Program-made: the position numbers and the translations under genes
Shown here: in pieces, positions 32,897 to 41,018 of the stretch
Layout: each line of letters opens with the position of its first letter
How positions within the stretch are numbered: the first letter of the stretch is position 1
NCBI RefSeq assembly: GCF_900659635.1
Contig: NZ_CAACVB010000016.1
Coordinates: forward strand, 1 to 63,520
Direction of reading: 5' to 3'
Length of the DNA: 63,520 nucleotides
Source: Actinomadura roseirufa
GTDB lineage: Bacteria > Actinomycetota > Actinomycetes > Streptosporangiales > Streptosporangiaceae
Notes under the pieces: model-generated
Databases searched by the model: none
Seen by the model: only the letters and a program-made list of their open reading frames with translations
Told to the model about the DNA's origin: nothing

Positions 32897-33088
32897 AGGG
32901 TGCCTCCCCAGGCGAGGAACCGGCCCTGGGGCCGGCGGTGATCTCCGGTGGCTGTCGCTCATTACTCTCGCCCGTGGGGGACGCCCGGGCGAAGGGACGA
33001 TCGGCCTCCCCGAAGTCCCTTCCCGGCGGGACCTTCGGCCCACGAGTCCGTCACGCGAAGCGCCGGCGCCTTCTCCGCCGTCACGCGG

Positions 33089-33559
33089 TCATGGTGTTCG
33101 CGCCCTGCGGCCTTCCAGCGCCAAGAAGCCCGCGAGGACCACGACGGCGGCGGATTCGAGGCCGAGTGCGAGCCAGACGGTGGCCCGGTAGCCGTACTCG
33201 TGGAAGCCGAACAGCGTCGCCTGCTCGCTGATGATCAGGCCGATGATCGTGCCGAGCAGGAACCCGATCCCGCCGAGCGCGACGAAGGCGTGCGGCGCCC
33301 GGCCTACGAGCGGCAGCGACCGGACGAGCCGCAGCGACCCGAGCGGCGCGGCCAGGGCGAGCCCCAGCGCGACCGAACCGGCGAAGTTGGCCAGGAAGAG
33401 ATTTCCGATGACCGGGATGACGCGGTAGTGGTCGGCGAAGTACTCGTACAGGTGGACGGCGCCGACGCCGAACAACAGCAGCGCGGCCAGGTAGCGCAGA
33501 AGGGCCGCCGGAAGCGGCGCCGAAACGCTCGCGGTGAGGTCGGGGCTAGAAGCCGCCAT
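33089..33559 (-). CDS. four-span integral membrane protein (DUF4383/DoxX-like)
   Basis: A 156-residue protein with four hydrophobic spans: YLAALLLFGVGAVHLYEYF, LANFAGSVALGLALAAPL, ALGGIGFLLGTIIGLIIS and a last one at WLALGLESAAVVVLAGFLAL. The start overlaps the end of the upstream lipoprotein gene by 14 bases, so it is the third gene of a unit with two Lipoprotein_15 genes. It may be the membrane partner of those lipoproteins. Function unknown. Confidence 0.7.
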   Translation of the reverse strand: MAASSPDLTASVSAPLPAALLRYLAALLLFGVGAVHLYEYFADHYRVIPVIGNLFLANFAGSVALGLALAAPLGSLRLVRSLPLVGRAPHAFVALGGIGFLLGTIIGLIISEQATLFGFHEYGYRATVWLALGLESAAVVVLAGFLALEGRRARTP

Positions 33560-34043
33560 GTGCGCTCCCGGTGGCCTGGATCTGTCCCTGAGTGGTGATG
33601 GCGAACCACGGCGCGCCGAACTGGGTGATGCCCTGGCCCTTGGCGTCGCCGGGGCCGGTGTCGCCCTGGTAGTAGTACAGCGGGTGCCCGGCGTAGACGA
33701 TCTGGGGAGGCCCGTCCGAGCGGCCGATCGTGATCATCATGCCCGGCCGGGCTCCGCCGGCCGCCGTCGGCCGTCCCTGCGTGGTGACCGGGGGCCAGAG
33801 GCTCGCGCACGCGCCGAAGCAGGTGGAGAGGTTCGGTGGGTCGGCGGCGAACAGGTACAGCGTGCGCCCGTGGTCGTCGACCAGGACGCGGCCGAGTCCC
33901 GCCGGAGCGGCCGAGGTGATCTGCTGGCGACCGGGGCTCTGCGAGTTCGTCGCGAGCGCGCAGCCGGAGGCCAGCAGAACCGCCGCCGCGACCGCGCACC
34001 ACCGCCGCGGGGACGGGACGATCCGCGCGATGTCAGGAGCCAC
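33546..34043 (-). CDS. Lipoprotein_15 family (Yx[FWY]xxD motif) lipoprotein
   Basis: A 165-residue protein beginning at GTG 34043, which overlaps the upstream gene's end by 11 bases. The lipobox LLASGC gives a membrane-anchored lipoprotein. The mature part has one secreted repeat unit: GRVLVDDHGRTLYLFAADPP with CFGACASLWPPV, then a second half with YAGHPLYYYQGDTGPGDAKG. The YLFxxD and WPP motifs define the COG4315 family of unknown function, often found near redox or electron-transfer genes. It is the shorter paralogue of the gene just upstream. Confidence 0.8.
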   Translation of the reverse strand: MAPDIARIVPSPRRWCAVAAAVLLASGCALATNSQSPGRQQITSAAPAGLGRVLVDDHGRTLYLFAADPPNLSTCFGACASLWPPVTTQGRPTAAGGARPGMMITIGRSDGPPQIVYAGHPLYYYQGDTGPGDAKGQGITQFGAPWFAITTQGQIQATGSAHGGF

Positions 34044-34668
34044 TCTTTTCGACCTTCTTACCGGCCGGGGACACCACGTACCACTCGGCGCCGAACTGGT
34101 TGAGCGCTTGGCCCTTGGCACTGCCCTTGACGTTGCCGTCGGGCGCGTAGTTGTAGAGCGGGTGCCCGCCGTAGGTGACCTGGGTGGTTCCGTCGTTCCT
34201 CTTGGTGGTGCCGAGCATCGACGCCTTCGCGCCGGTGCCCGCCTGCGGTTTGCCCGAGGAGATGACCGGTGGCCACACGCCCGCGCAGGCTCCGAAGCAC
34301 GAGGACGTGCCGCCCGTGTCCTTCTCGAACAGGTAGACCGTGCGGCCCTGAGCGTCCACCAGCACCTGGCCCAGGTTCCCGACCGTCGCCGTGGCGATCG
34401 TCGAGCCCGCGCCGGCAGGGGCACTGGGGCTGGGACTGGGGCTGGGACTGGACGTGCCGTACCCGCCGCCGCCGGTGTTGGCCGCGCTGGTGGGCGCGCT
34501 GGTAGGCGTGCTGGTAGGCCCGCTGGACCCGTTGTCGGACCCGCCGCACGAGGCGGCCGCCATCGCCAGCGCCGCCAAGGGGACCGCCACCCGCAGCCGA
34601 CGGGTCCGCCTCGGCGGGGACGCCGGGGCATGCGCGTCCATCATGTTCTCCAGGTTCGTCCGCGTCAT
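34033..34668 (-). CDS. Lipoprotein_15 family lipoprotein with Ser/Pro linker
   Basis: A 211-residue lipoprotein; the signal ends MAAASC. A low-complexity linker of Ser, Thr, Pro and Gly (about 43-90, including an SPSPSPSPS run encoded by a short tandem repeat) holds the domain off the membrane. The domain has GQVLVDAQGRTVYLFEKDTG, CFGACAGVWPPV and YGGHPLYNYAPD, as in its downstream paralogue. It is the first gene of a three-gene unit with a second lipoprotein and a four-span membrane protein. The upstream gap 34669-34875 has a GGGGAGGG ribosome-binding site and no other gene. Confidence 0.82.
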   Translation of the reverse strand: MTRTNLENMMDAHAPASPPRRTRRLRVAVPLAALAMAAASCGGSDNGSSGPTSTPTSAPTSAANTGGGGYGTSSPSPSPSPSAPAGAGSTIATATVGNLGQVLVDAQGRTVYLFEKDTGGTSSCFGACAGVWPPVISSGKPQAGTGAKASMLGTTKRNDGTTQVTYGGHPLYNYAPDGNVKGSAKGQALNQFGAEWYVVSPAGKKVEKSGS

Positions 34669-34875
34669 CGTGGAAAGCCCTCCCCACGGAGAGATCGGTA
34701 CGGCTTGCCCTAGCCCGTCCTCGCTGGGCGGCCCGTACCCGGGGAATCGGCGGACGAACGGACTTGCCAGGACGCTGACCGGGACTTTCTCAGACCTTGC
34801 TCACAACTCGAAGACGGATGACCAACCCGGCCGCGACGGGCCGCACCGGCGAGAACCCTGTCCGGTCGGGGTCGG

Positions 34876-35370
34876 TCAGCCGTCGCGGGACAGGACGGCG
34901 CGGGCGACGGCGTCGCGTTCGGCCGCCTCGTGTTCGGCGGCCTCCTGCTCCGCGGCGGCGCGGCGGTCGTAGGCGGCGCGGGCCGCGGCGATGGAGTTCT
35001 GGTGTTCCTCGGTCCAGACGACCAGGGCGCGGATCGTGCTGTGCAGGGTCGAGCCCATCGGCGTCAGCGCGTAGTCCACGCGCGGTGGGACGGTCGGGTG
35101 CACCGTCCGGCTCACCAGCCCGTCGCGCTCCAGATGCCGCAGGGTGCGGGTCAGCATGCGCTGGCTGACCCCGTCGATCGCGCGGCGCAGTTCGGTGAAG
35201 CGCAGGCTGTGCCTGTCCAGCAGCGCGATCACCAGCAGCGACCACTTGTCGGCGATGCGGTCGAGGATCTGCCGTACCTCGCAGTCGGCGCGCTGGTCCC
35301 ACTGGACAACGTCGTCGTCGACGCCGGTATCACAGCAGTAACCGAGGGACTCGAAAGTGCCGTCTTCCAT
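34876..35370 (-). CDS. HxlR family transcriptional regulator
   Basis: A 164-residue regulator starting at MEDGTFESLG (GTG 35376 is an alternative). The HxlR winged helix is clear: CEVRQILDRIADKWSLLVI, then LRFTELRRAIDGVSQRMLTR and a DYALTPMGSTL tail. HxlR proteins often sense electrophiles or oxidants through a conserved Cys; here Cys in DCEVRQ is the candidate. The C-terminus is an Ala/Glu/Arg-rich helix. It is divergent from an MFS pump gene with a palindrome between them, so it probably represses the pump. Confidence 0.87.
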   Translation of the reverse strand: MEDGTFESLGYCCDTGVDDDVVQWDQRADCEVRQILDRIADKWSLLVIALLDRHSLRFTELRRAIDGVSQRMLTRTLRHLERDGLVSRTVHPTVPPRVDYALTPMGSTLHSTIRALVVWTEEHQNSIAAARAAYDRRAAAEQEAAEHEAAERDAVARAVLSRDG

Positions 35371-35371
35371 G

Positions 35372-35405
35372 GTCACCGATAGTGCCCGACGATGCTGTCG
35401 GTTAC
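35372..35405. promoter_or_regulatory. inverted repeat in the HxlR/MFS divergent region
   Basis: GTCACCGATAG (35372-35382) and CTGTCGGTTAC (35395-35405) match as an inverted repeat at 9 of 11 positions, separated by 12 bases. It lies at the HxlR gene start and about 75 bases before the pump ATG. A probable HxlR operator. Confidence 0.5.
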
Positions 35406-35479
35406 AAGAGGGAACCGGCGGGCCTACGGGGAACCGCCCCGGGCGACCGGTTCCCGCGACGAGAGGGAGCCGGGTACCG

Positions 35480-36925
35480 ATGTCCAATTCCGTCACTGGA
35501 GCCGCCGACGGGGCGGCCCGCCCGGGGCGTGCCTGGGGTGTGCTGCTGGTGCTGTGCGGCGCGATCTTCCTGGAGGGGATCGACGTGGCGATGGTGAACG
35601 TGGCGCTGCCGTCGATCCGCGCCGATCTGGGCCTGTCCACCGGGATGCTCAGCGGGGTCGTCAGCGCCTACGTGCTGGGCTACGGCGGGTTCATGCTGCT
35701 GGGCGGACGCGCCGGCGATCTGCTGGGCCACCGCCGGATGTTCGTGCTGTGGCTGGCGGTCTTCCTGGTCTTCTCCGGGCTCGGCGGGTTCGCCACCGAG
35801 GGCTGGGTGCTGCTGCTCGCCCGGTTCGCCACGGGGGCCGCGGCCGCGTTCATGGCCCCCGCCGGGCTGGCGCTGGTCACCTCCGGCTTTCCGGAGGGGC
35901 CCGCGCGCACCAAGGCGCTCGGCGTGTACGCCGGGACGGCGGCGGGCGGGTTCTCCCTCGGCGTGGTCGCGGGCGGCGTGCTCGTCTCGTTCGGCTGGCG
36001 ATGGGTGTTCTTCGCACCGGTGATCCTGTCGGCGCTGATCCTGGTGACGGCCCTGGCCCTCGTCCGCGACGCTCCCCGCGAGCGCCTCTCGGGCGGCTTC
36101 GACCTGGCCGGGGCGTTCACCGGGACCGGCGCGATGCTGCTGCTGGTGTACGGGGTGGTCCGGCTGGAGCACGCCGGAGACCGTCCCGGCCTGACCGCCG
36201 GGGTGTTCGCCGCGGGCCTGGCGCTGCTGGGACTGTTCACCGCCGTCGAGCGGCGGTCGTCGTCCCCGCTGCTGCGGCTGGGCATCCTGCGGACGGCGCC
36301 GCTGGTGCGCGTGAACGTGGCCGCGCTGCTCTTCCTGGCCGCTTTCGCGGGCTTCCAGTTCCTGGCCACTCTGTACCTCCAGGAGCTGCGCGGCTGGAGC
36401 ACGATGCAGACCGGCCTGGCCATGGTGGTCCTCGGCATCGACACCGTCCTGGCGCCCGTCCTGACACCTCGCCTGGTGGAGCGTTTCGGTAACACTCGCG
36501 TGCTGTTCGGCGGCATCTTGCTCGCCGTGGTCGCGTACGCGCTGTTCCTCCCCGTCGGCCTGGACTGGACCTACGTCACCATGCTCCCGACGCTGCTCCT
36601 GCTCGGGCTGGCCTTCTCCCTGGCGTACGGGCCGCTGACCATGGCCGCCACCGAAGGCGTCGCCGATGACGAGCACGGCCTGGCGGGCGGCCTGCTCTAC
36701 ACGTCCATCCAGTTCGGCACGGCGCTCGGGCTGTCGGCCGTCACCGCCGTCAGCGTCGCCTCCGGGTCGGGCCTGGACGCCCTGCGCACCGCGCTGATCG
36801 TCCCCGTCGCGGCGGCGGCGCTCGCCGCGATCGTCGTCGCGTTCGGTCTCCGCTCCCGCGCCGAACCGGCCGACACGCCACCGAACGGGACCAAGCCGGC
36901 CGAGCCCAGCACGATCGTGGCCTGA
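35480..36925 (+). CDS. MFS drug-efflux transporter (DHA2, EmrB/QacA type)
   Basis: A 481-residue, 14-span major facilitator starting at MSNSVTGAADG (GAGAGGGAG upstream). Motif A is GGRAGDLLGHRRMFV, and DVAMVNVALPSIRADLGLS is the DHA2 motif in the first span. The C-terminal LAGGLLYTSIQFGTALGLSA is typical. It probably exports a toxic hydrophobic compound using the proton gradient. It is controlled by the divergent HxlR protein (inference from layout and the palindrome). Confidence 0.87.
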   Translation: MSNSVTGAADGAARPGRAWGVLLVLCGAIFLEGIDVAMVNVALPSIRADLGLSTGMLSGVVSAYVLGYGGFMLLGGRAGDLLGHRRMFVLWLAVFLVFSGLGGFATEGWVLLLARFATGAAAAFMAPAGLALVTSGFPEGPARTKALGVYAGTAAGGFSLGVVAGGVLVSFGWRWVFFAPVILSALILVTALALVRDAPRERLSGGFDLAGAFTGTGAMLLLVYGVVRLEHAGDRPGLTAGVFAAGLALLGLFTAVERRSSSPLLRLGILRTAPLVRVNVAALLFLAAFAGFQFLATLYLQELRGWSTMQTGLAMVVLGIDTVLAPVLTPRLVERFGNTRVLFGGILLAVVAYALFLPVGLDWTYVTMLPTLLLLGLAFSLAYGPLTMAATEGVADDEHGLAGGLLYTSIQFGTALGLSAVTAVSVASGSGLDALRTALIVPVAAAALAAIVVAFGLRSRAEPADTPPNGTKPAEPSTIVA

Positions 36926-37055
36926 GAAGGGAAGGGCACGACCAGTGGCCCATGAACGATGACGCCCCCGGCGCACCGGCCGGGGGCGTCGTGCCTCTGG
37001 GGGAGCGGTCACATGGGCAGGTCGTCCGCGGGTGCGGCGCGTCCGGCGGCATCGG

Positions 37056-37520
37056 CTACGGCCGGGGCGAGGAGTTCAACGTCGCGAGGATGCGCGTGAG
37101 GGCAGCCAGGTCGTCGGTGCCGAGGGCGGTGAGCGCCGGGGGCGGGTCGGTGAGGATCCGCCGGGCCGTATCGGCCACCCGCAGTCCGGCTTCGGTGAGA
37201 TGGACGAGCTTGCGGCGGTTGTCATCGGGGTGCGGATCCCGCCGGACGAGGCCGCGTCGCTGGAACTGGTTCACGGCGATGGTGGCGGCCGAGGGATCGA
37301 CGTCGGCGGTCTCCGCGATCTCGCGCAGTGTCATCGGGCCGTGGGTGAGCCGGATCAGGACCCCCGCCCTTTTCGGGCCGAGGTCCAGTTCGGCCCGCAG
37401 GGAACGATGGCGTTCCTCGCTGGTGACGAAGGTCTGCATTTCCGCCCAGGCCCGTGTCGCCAGCGCCGGGGCCCCGTCGTCGGCGGTGGTCCTGCCGTGG
37501 CCCGCTGGATCGGGGTTCAT
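37056..37520 (-). CDS. MarR family transcriptional regulator
   Basis: A 154-residue MarR protein starting at MNPDPAGHGR; ATG 37520 overlaps the stop of the upstream MFS gene. The winged helix is visible as LIRLTHGPMTLREIAETADV, DPSAATIAVNQFQRRGLVRR and the wing PDDNRRKLVHLTEAG. Co-transcription with the pump and a perfect palindrome at the pump promoter suggest it represses its own operon and responds to a pump substrate. Confidence 0.87.
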   Translation of the reverse strand: MNPDPAGHGRTTADDGAPALATRAWAEMQTFVTSEERHRSLRAELDLGPKRAGVLIRLTHGPMTLREIAETADVDPSAATIAVNQFQRRGLVRRDPHPDDNRRKLVHLTEAGLRVADTARRILTDPPPALTALGTDDLAALTRILATLNSSPRP

Positions 37521-38974
37521 CGGGTCGCCTCCATGGTGTGCGTGTTCTGCCGCCGGCCGCCGCGTCCTGCCTGTGCTCGGGCCCAGCGCCCGGTCGAGAT
37601 CAGGCCGATCAGCACGGTCGCGATGCCGCAACCGGTCAGAACGACCCAGGCGATACGGCTTGAGGCGATGAACCCGGCCGAGCCGCCCGCGACGATCGAA
37701 CCGCACACCGCCACGCCGATCGCGGCTCCGGTCTGACGGCATGTCGAGGCGACCGCTCCGGCGACCCCGGCCTGGTCGCGTGGCAATCCTGCCAGCGCGG
37801 TGGTGGTCATCGGGGTGCCGACCAGCCCGAAACCGGCACCGAACAGCAGATAGGCGAGCACGAGGTACCAGGCCCCGGTCTCGCGCCCGGTCCCGGCGAG
37901 CAGGCCGGTTCCCGCCGTCAGCAGCAGCCCGGCCAGGACGAGCGCGGGCCTGGGGCCCCGGGCTGCCACGACGCGTCCCGAGATCATCGCGCACGCCGCC
38001 GTCGCGGCGGCCATCGGGAGGGTGAGCAGCCCCGCGTGCAGCGCGCTGTAGCCTCGGACGTCCTGTAGGTAGAGGGTGTTGAGGAACAGGAACCCGCCCA
38101 GCGTCATCAAGGCGGCCAGCGCGATGATCGCCGCCCCCGCGAACGCCGGGCTACGGAAGAGCCGGACGTCCACCAGCGGCTCGGCGCGCCGGGACTCGGT
38201 CACGACCAGCCCGGACACCGAGACGGCGGCCACGGCGAACAGCGTGATGACGAACGGTGAGCTCCAGCCGTGCCGGGGCCCTTCGATGACGGCGGCGGTG
38301 AGCGGGCCGAGGAAGGTGACGACGAGCAGCTGGCCGAGGGGATCGAACCGCCTGCCGCGCGCCGCCTTGGACTCGGGGACGAACCTTCGGGTCAGGTAGA
38401 CGGCCAGGACGCCGAGCGGCACGTTGACCCAGAAGATCGACCGCCACCCCAGGCCGCTGACCAGCAGGCCGCCGAGCACCGGGCCGCCGGCCCCGCTCAG
38501 GCCCGCCACCGCTCCCCACGCGCCCACCGCGCGAGCGCGCTCCCCGGGGCTGGCGAAGGTGGTGGCGATGATCGACATCGCGACGGGGTTCAGCATCGCG
38601 CCGCCTACCGCCTGGAGCGCGCGGGAGGCGACGAGGGCCTCCAGGGAGGGCGCGAGGCCGCACAGTAGTGAACCGAGCGAGAACAACCCCAGCCCGACCT
38701 GGAACATCCGGCGCCGGCCGAACCGGTCGGCCACCGAACCCGCGAACAGCAGCAGGCACGCGATGACCAGCGTGTAGGCGTCGACCACCCATTGCAGGCC
38801 GCTGACCGGCGCGTGCAGTGCCCGCTGGATCGAGGGCAGCGCCACATTGGCGATCGTCGTGTCCAGCCCCGCCACGACCACGCTCAGGCAGCAGGTCACC
38901 AGCACGACGGTCCGCCCGCGCGGCGACAACGAGTGCGGCGACGGCGTGTGCGGAGACTCGGCGGAAGGACTCAT
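37517..38974 (-). CDS. MFS drug-efflux transporter (DHA2 family)
   Basis: A 14-span transporter of about 485 residues. The start is probably ATG 38974 (MSPSAESPH) or 38980; neither has a ribosome-binding site, so a leaderless transcript is possible. DTTIANVALPSIQRALHAP is the DHA2 motif and AGSVADRFGRRRMFQVG is motif A. It is followed directly by a MarR gene with overlapping start and stop. The upstream side carries the palindrome at 38993-39011. Confidence 0.87.
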   Translation of the reverse strand: MSPSAESPHTPSPHSLSPRGRTVVLVTCCLSVVVAGLDTTIANVALPSIQRALHAPVSGLQWVVDAYTLVIACLLLFAGSVADRFGRRRMFQVGLGLFSLGSLLCGLAPSLEALVASRALQAVGGAMLNPVAMSIIATTFASPGERARAVGAWGAVAGLSGAGGPVLGGLLVSGLGWRSIFWVNVPLGVLAVYLTRRFVPESKAARGRRFDPLGQLLVVTFLGPLTAAVIEGPRHGWSSPFVITLFAVAAVSVSGLVVTESRRAEPLVDVRLFRSPAFAGAAIIALAALMTLGGFLFLNTLYLQDVRGYSALHAGLLTLPMAAATAACAMISGRVVAARGPRPALVLAGLLLTAGTGLLAGTGRETGAWYLVLAYLLFGAGFGLVGTPMTTTALAGLPRDQAGVAGAVASTCRQTGAAIGVAVCGSIVAGGSAGFIASSRIAWVVLTGCGIATVLIGLISTGRWARAQAGRGGRRQNTHTMEATR

Positions 38975-38992
38975 GACCATGGTTATGCCACA

Positions 38993-39011
38993 ATTGTTGT
39001 GCCACAACAAT
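38993..39011. promoter_or_regulatory. perfect 19-bp palindrome, probable MarR operator
   Basis: ATTGTTGTGCCACAACAAT: 9-bp arms around one C, 19 bases upstream of the MFS start. Its core TGTGCCACA recurs in two sites at 40458-40522. MarR proteins bind palindromes of this size over promoters. Confidence 0.65.
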
Positions 39012-39180
39012 CTTTTTGGGAGGTCCCGCCGCCCGCTCCGCGCACGAACGTGATCGCGCTGATGGGCGCCACCCTTCTCGCCTGGCCGGATCTGCCGCGC
39101 GCTCGTATCGCACCGGCCGATGCAAACGGGTGACGTGATGCTCGACCGCGACACCGAGCGGCGGGCCGCGGACCTGAGCG

Positions 39181-39540
39181 CTCGTCATCGAGAGAGGGCA
39201 GCGCGACGGCGACATCGGTTCCGGCCGCGATGCCGCCGAGCTCGCCAGGTTCGTCAACGCCGTGATCGCCGGGACCCGGGTGGCCGCCCAGGGCGGCGAC
39301 GCTGATCGGCGGGCAGCTCGGCTGGCGCGCCGCCTTCTGGGCCGTCGGCGTCCTGACCGTCATCGCCTCCTTCATCACCCTCGGGGTGATCATCGGTTCC
39401 TCGGTCGGCGGGCTGGTCATCGACGGCTTCGGACCGCGGGCTCCGCTCTGGCCGGGCGTCGGCCTGGCCGCACTCGGGGTGGTGACCGTCCTGCCACCAC
39501 GCGCGAACCCCGTGCGCGGGCCCGACCGCGCACCGGACGG
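39181..39540 (+). pseudogene. deletion scar: TetR C-terminus fused to MFS fragments
   Basis: From 39181 one frame reads LVIERGQRDGDIGSGRDAAE and LARFVNAVIAGTRVAAQGGD, like the C-terminal helices of a TetR regulator. From 39299 a different frame reads TLIGGQLGWRAAFWAVGVLT, like a DHA1 efflux pump, then jumps to GVIIGSSVGGLVIDGFGPRA, which belongs much later in such a pump. A TetR gene and its pump gene have thus collapsed into about 360 bases by internal deletions. No start or ribosome-binding site is present. The stretch 39012-39180 holds no recognisable gene. Confidence 0.6.
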
Positions 39541-39541
39541 T

Positions 39542-39859
39542 TCACTCGTCCCGGAGGACTTCCTCCGAGAGCCGCTTCAAGCGCTCCAGCTGGTCCCAGT
39601 GGTGGGCGATGCGCTCCCCGCCGAGCGCCGTCAGGGCGACGTTCGTGTTCGGCTTCTTGCGGATGAACCTCTTCTCGATCTCCACCAGCCCGGCCTCCTC
39701 CAGCTTGGCGAGATGACTGGACAGGTTCCCCTTGGTCAGACCCGTCGCCCGCTGCAGGAAGACGAAGTCGGCGGAGGCCACCGAGGACAGCACCGTCAGG
39801 ATCGCCAGCCGTCCCGGCTCGTGGATCAGCCGGTCGAGGAACGGCGCGGACTCAGCCAT
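39542..39859 (-). CDS. winged-helix (ArsR/MarR-like) transcriptional regulator
   Basis: A 105-residue single-domain regulator of the HTH_27 type: MAESAPFLDRLIHEPGRLAI, LQRATGLTKGNLSSHLAKLE and IEKRFIRKKPNTNVALTALG. It overlaps the end of the upstream membrane-protein gene by 8 bases, so the two form an operon. Such proteins often repress a co-transcribed membrane protein. The probable operators are the paired repeats at 40458-40522. Confidence 0.83.
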   Translation of the reverse strand: MAESAPFLDRLIHEPGRLAILTVLSSVASADFVFLQRATGLTKGNLSSHLAKLEEAGLVEIEKRFIRKKPNTNVALTALGGERIAHHWDQLERLKRLSEEVLRDE

Positions 39860-40445
39860 CGCACAGGTCCGCCTCGTCCATGCCGGCGGCCGGCCCGAAC
39901 CGGCGCCTCAGGGCGAGGTGGTCGAAGACCCCGGTCACCATCGTCGCCACCCCCATGGTCACGATACCCGCGTTGATCTTCACGTCGGGGTCCACGCCGC
40001 CCCAGAGCGGCAGGAGGGCGGCGGTCAGGACGAAGCCCCAGATGACCAGCTGGTGCGTCCTGAACTCACGGCCCACGGCGTAGTTCCCCAGGACGAGCAG
40101 CGCGAACGCGGCCGCGGTGCCGTCGATCGGAAGATCGAGCGACCAGTCGCCCTGCACGCCCGCGACCACGAGAACGCTGCTGACCACGGCGGTGATGGAA
40201 AGCCTCACCTGCGTCCGCCGGGACGGGCTCACCCGCCCGTAGTGCTCGTTGTAGTAGCGGGCGAGGCGCAGGTAGACCAGCGCGGCCACCAGGACGACCC
40301 CGACGAACACCCAGCCGTGAGCCGACGTCACCCAGTCCATGTTCGTCAGCCCCGAGGCGACGAACACGGCCCCCGCCGGGATCAGGAGCAGCCCTCGCAA
40401 GGAGAGGTAGCTCATCCCCGCCGACTTCAGGCTCCCACGCTTCAT
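39852..40445 (-). CDS. six-span membrane protein, unknown
   Basis: A 197-residue hydrophobic protein starting at MKRGSLKSAG with GGGGGG upstream; the ORF runs further upstream without similarity. Spans include LLLIPAGAVFVASGL, WVFVGVVLVAALVYLRLA, LSITAVVSSVLVVAGV, AAAFALLVLGNYAVG and LVIWGFVLTAALLPLW. The soluble parts carry RYYNEHYGRVSP. No named family is recognised. It is co-transcribed with a wHTH regulator, and a strong promoter with two direct-repeat operators precedes it. Confidence 0.68.
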   Translation of the reverse strand: MKRGSLKSAGMSYLSLRGLLLIPAGAVFVASGLTNMDWVTSAHGWVFVGVVLVAALVYLRLARYYNEHYGRVSPSRRTQVRLSITAVVSSVLVVAGVQGDWSLDLPIDGTAAAFALLVLGNYAVGREFRTHQLVIWGFVLTAALLPLWGGVDPDVKINAGIVTMGVATMVTGVFDHLALRRRFGPAAGMDEADLCDG

Positions 40446-40457
40446 AGCGGCCCCCCT

Positions 40458-40522
40458 AACTAGTCTGTGCCGCAAACCTAACCCACTATCGGCAGGTTGC
40501 CAACTGGTCTGTGCCACAAACC
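40458..40522 (-). promoter_or_regulatory. promoter framed by two direct-repeat operators
   Basis: Minus-strand -35 TTGGCA (40498-40503) and -10 TAGGTT (40475-40480) are 17 bases apart. Two near-identical 21-base direct repeats cover them: 40458-40478 (contains TGTGCCGCA) over the -10 and 40502-40522 (contains TGTGCCACA) at the -35, 44 bases apart, about four helical turns, 19 of 21 bases identical. The arrangement suggests cooperative repression by the wHTH regulator of the operon. Confidence 0.65.
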
Positions 40523-40574
40523 ACGAGCCGAGCCCGCCGGTCGTCGCGTCGGGCGACATCGAGGACGCCGCAGG

Positions 40575-41018
40575 TCACCTGCCCCTCATGCGCACGGGCT
40601 CCACCAGGCCACGTCGCGGTACCGGTGGGCGTCGTCGTGCCAGCCGAGGCGAGCGCCGTCGCAGGTAGAAGGCGCCATTCTTGGCGGCCGCGACCGCGGC
40701 GTAGTTCCCGCCGGGAACGGAGACGACTGGACGGCCGCTCGACGCGTCCTGAACCTCTGCGGCGCCGTCATCCCGCACGGTCACCAGGTACCGGGGAGCA
40801 TCCCCCACCGACAGGGCGTGATGCGGGCCCGAACCGTTCATGATTCCTCCCAGGGCGGCGCCGGTCACGACTACCAGCACGACGATGGACGCGGCGAGAG
40901 GCACCGCCCAGCGCGGCCTCCGCCCGCGGGCGGGCAGGACGAGGGGTGCCAGCGAGTCGGGGTCGACGGTGCGGACGCGGGCGTCAAAGGCCGCACGCAG
41001 CCGGTCGTCGCTGGTCAC
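40575..41018 (-). CDS. anti-sigma-like membrane protein, C-terminus frameshifted
   Basis: A 147-residue frame starting MTSDDRLRAAFDARVRTVDP, with one membrane span (AVPLAASIVVLVVVTGAALG) as in proteins encoded after SigE-type ECF sigma genes. Up to AAKNGAFYL the sequence looks genuine; then it becomes Arg/Pro-rich, while another frame reads GARLGWHDDAHRYRDVAWWS. A frameshift near 40660 and loss of the rest of the C-terminal domain are likely. It overlaps a sigma-factor fragment upstream by 35 bases. Confidence 0.5.
   Translation of the reverse strand: MTSDDRLRAAFDARVRTVDPDSLAPLVLPARGRRPRWAVPLAASIVVLVVVTGAALGGIMNGSGPHHALSVGDAPRYLVTVRDDGAAEVQDASSGRPVVSVPGGNYAAVAAAKNGAFYLRRRSPRLARRRPPVPRRGLVEPVRMRGR

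Noticed and set aside
34420..34470. Short tandem repeat of GGGACT/GGGGCT type as a regulatory repeat
   Set aside because: It encodes the Ser-Pro linker of the lipoprotein in frame, so protein-level repetition explains it.
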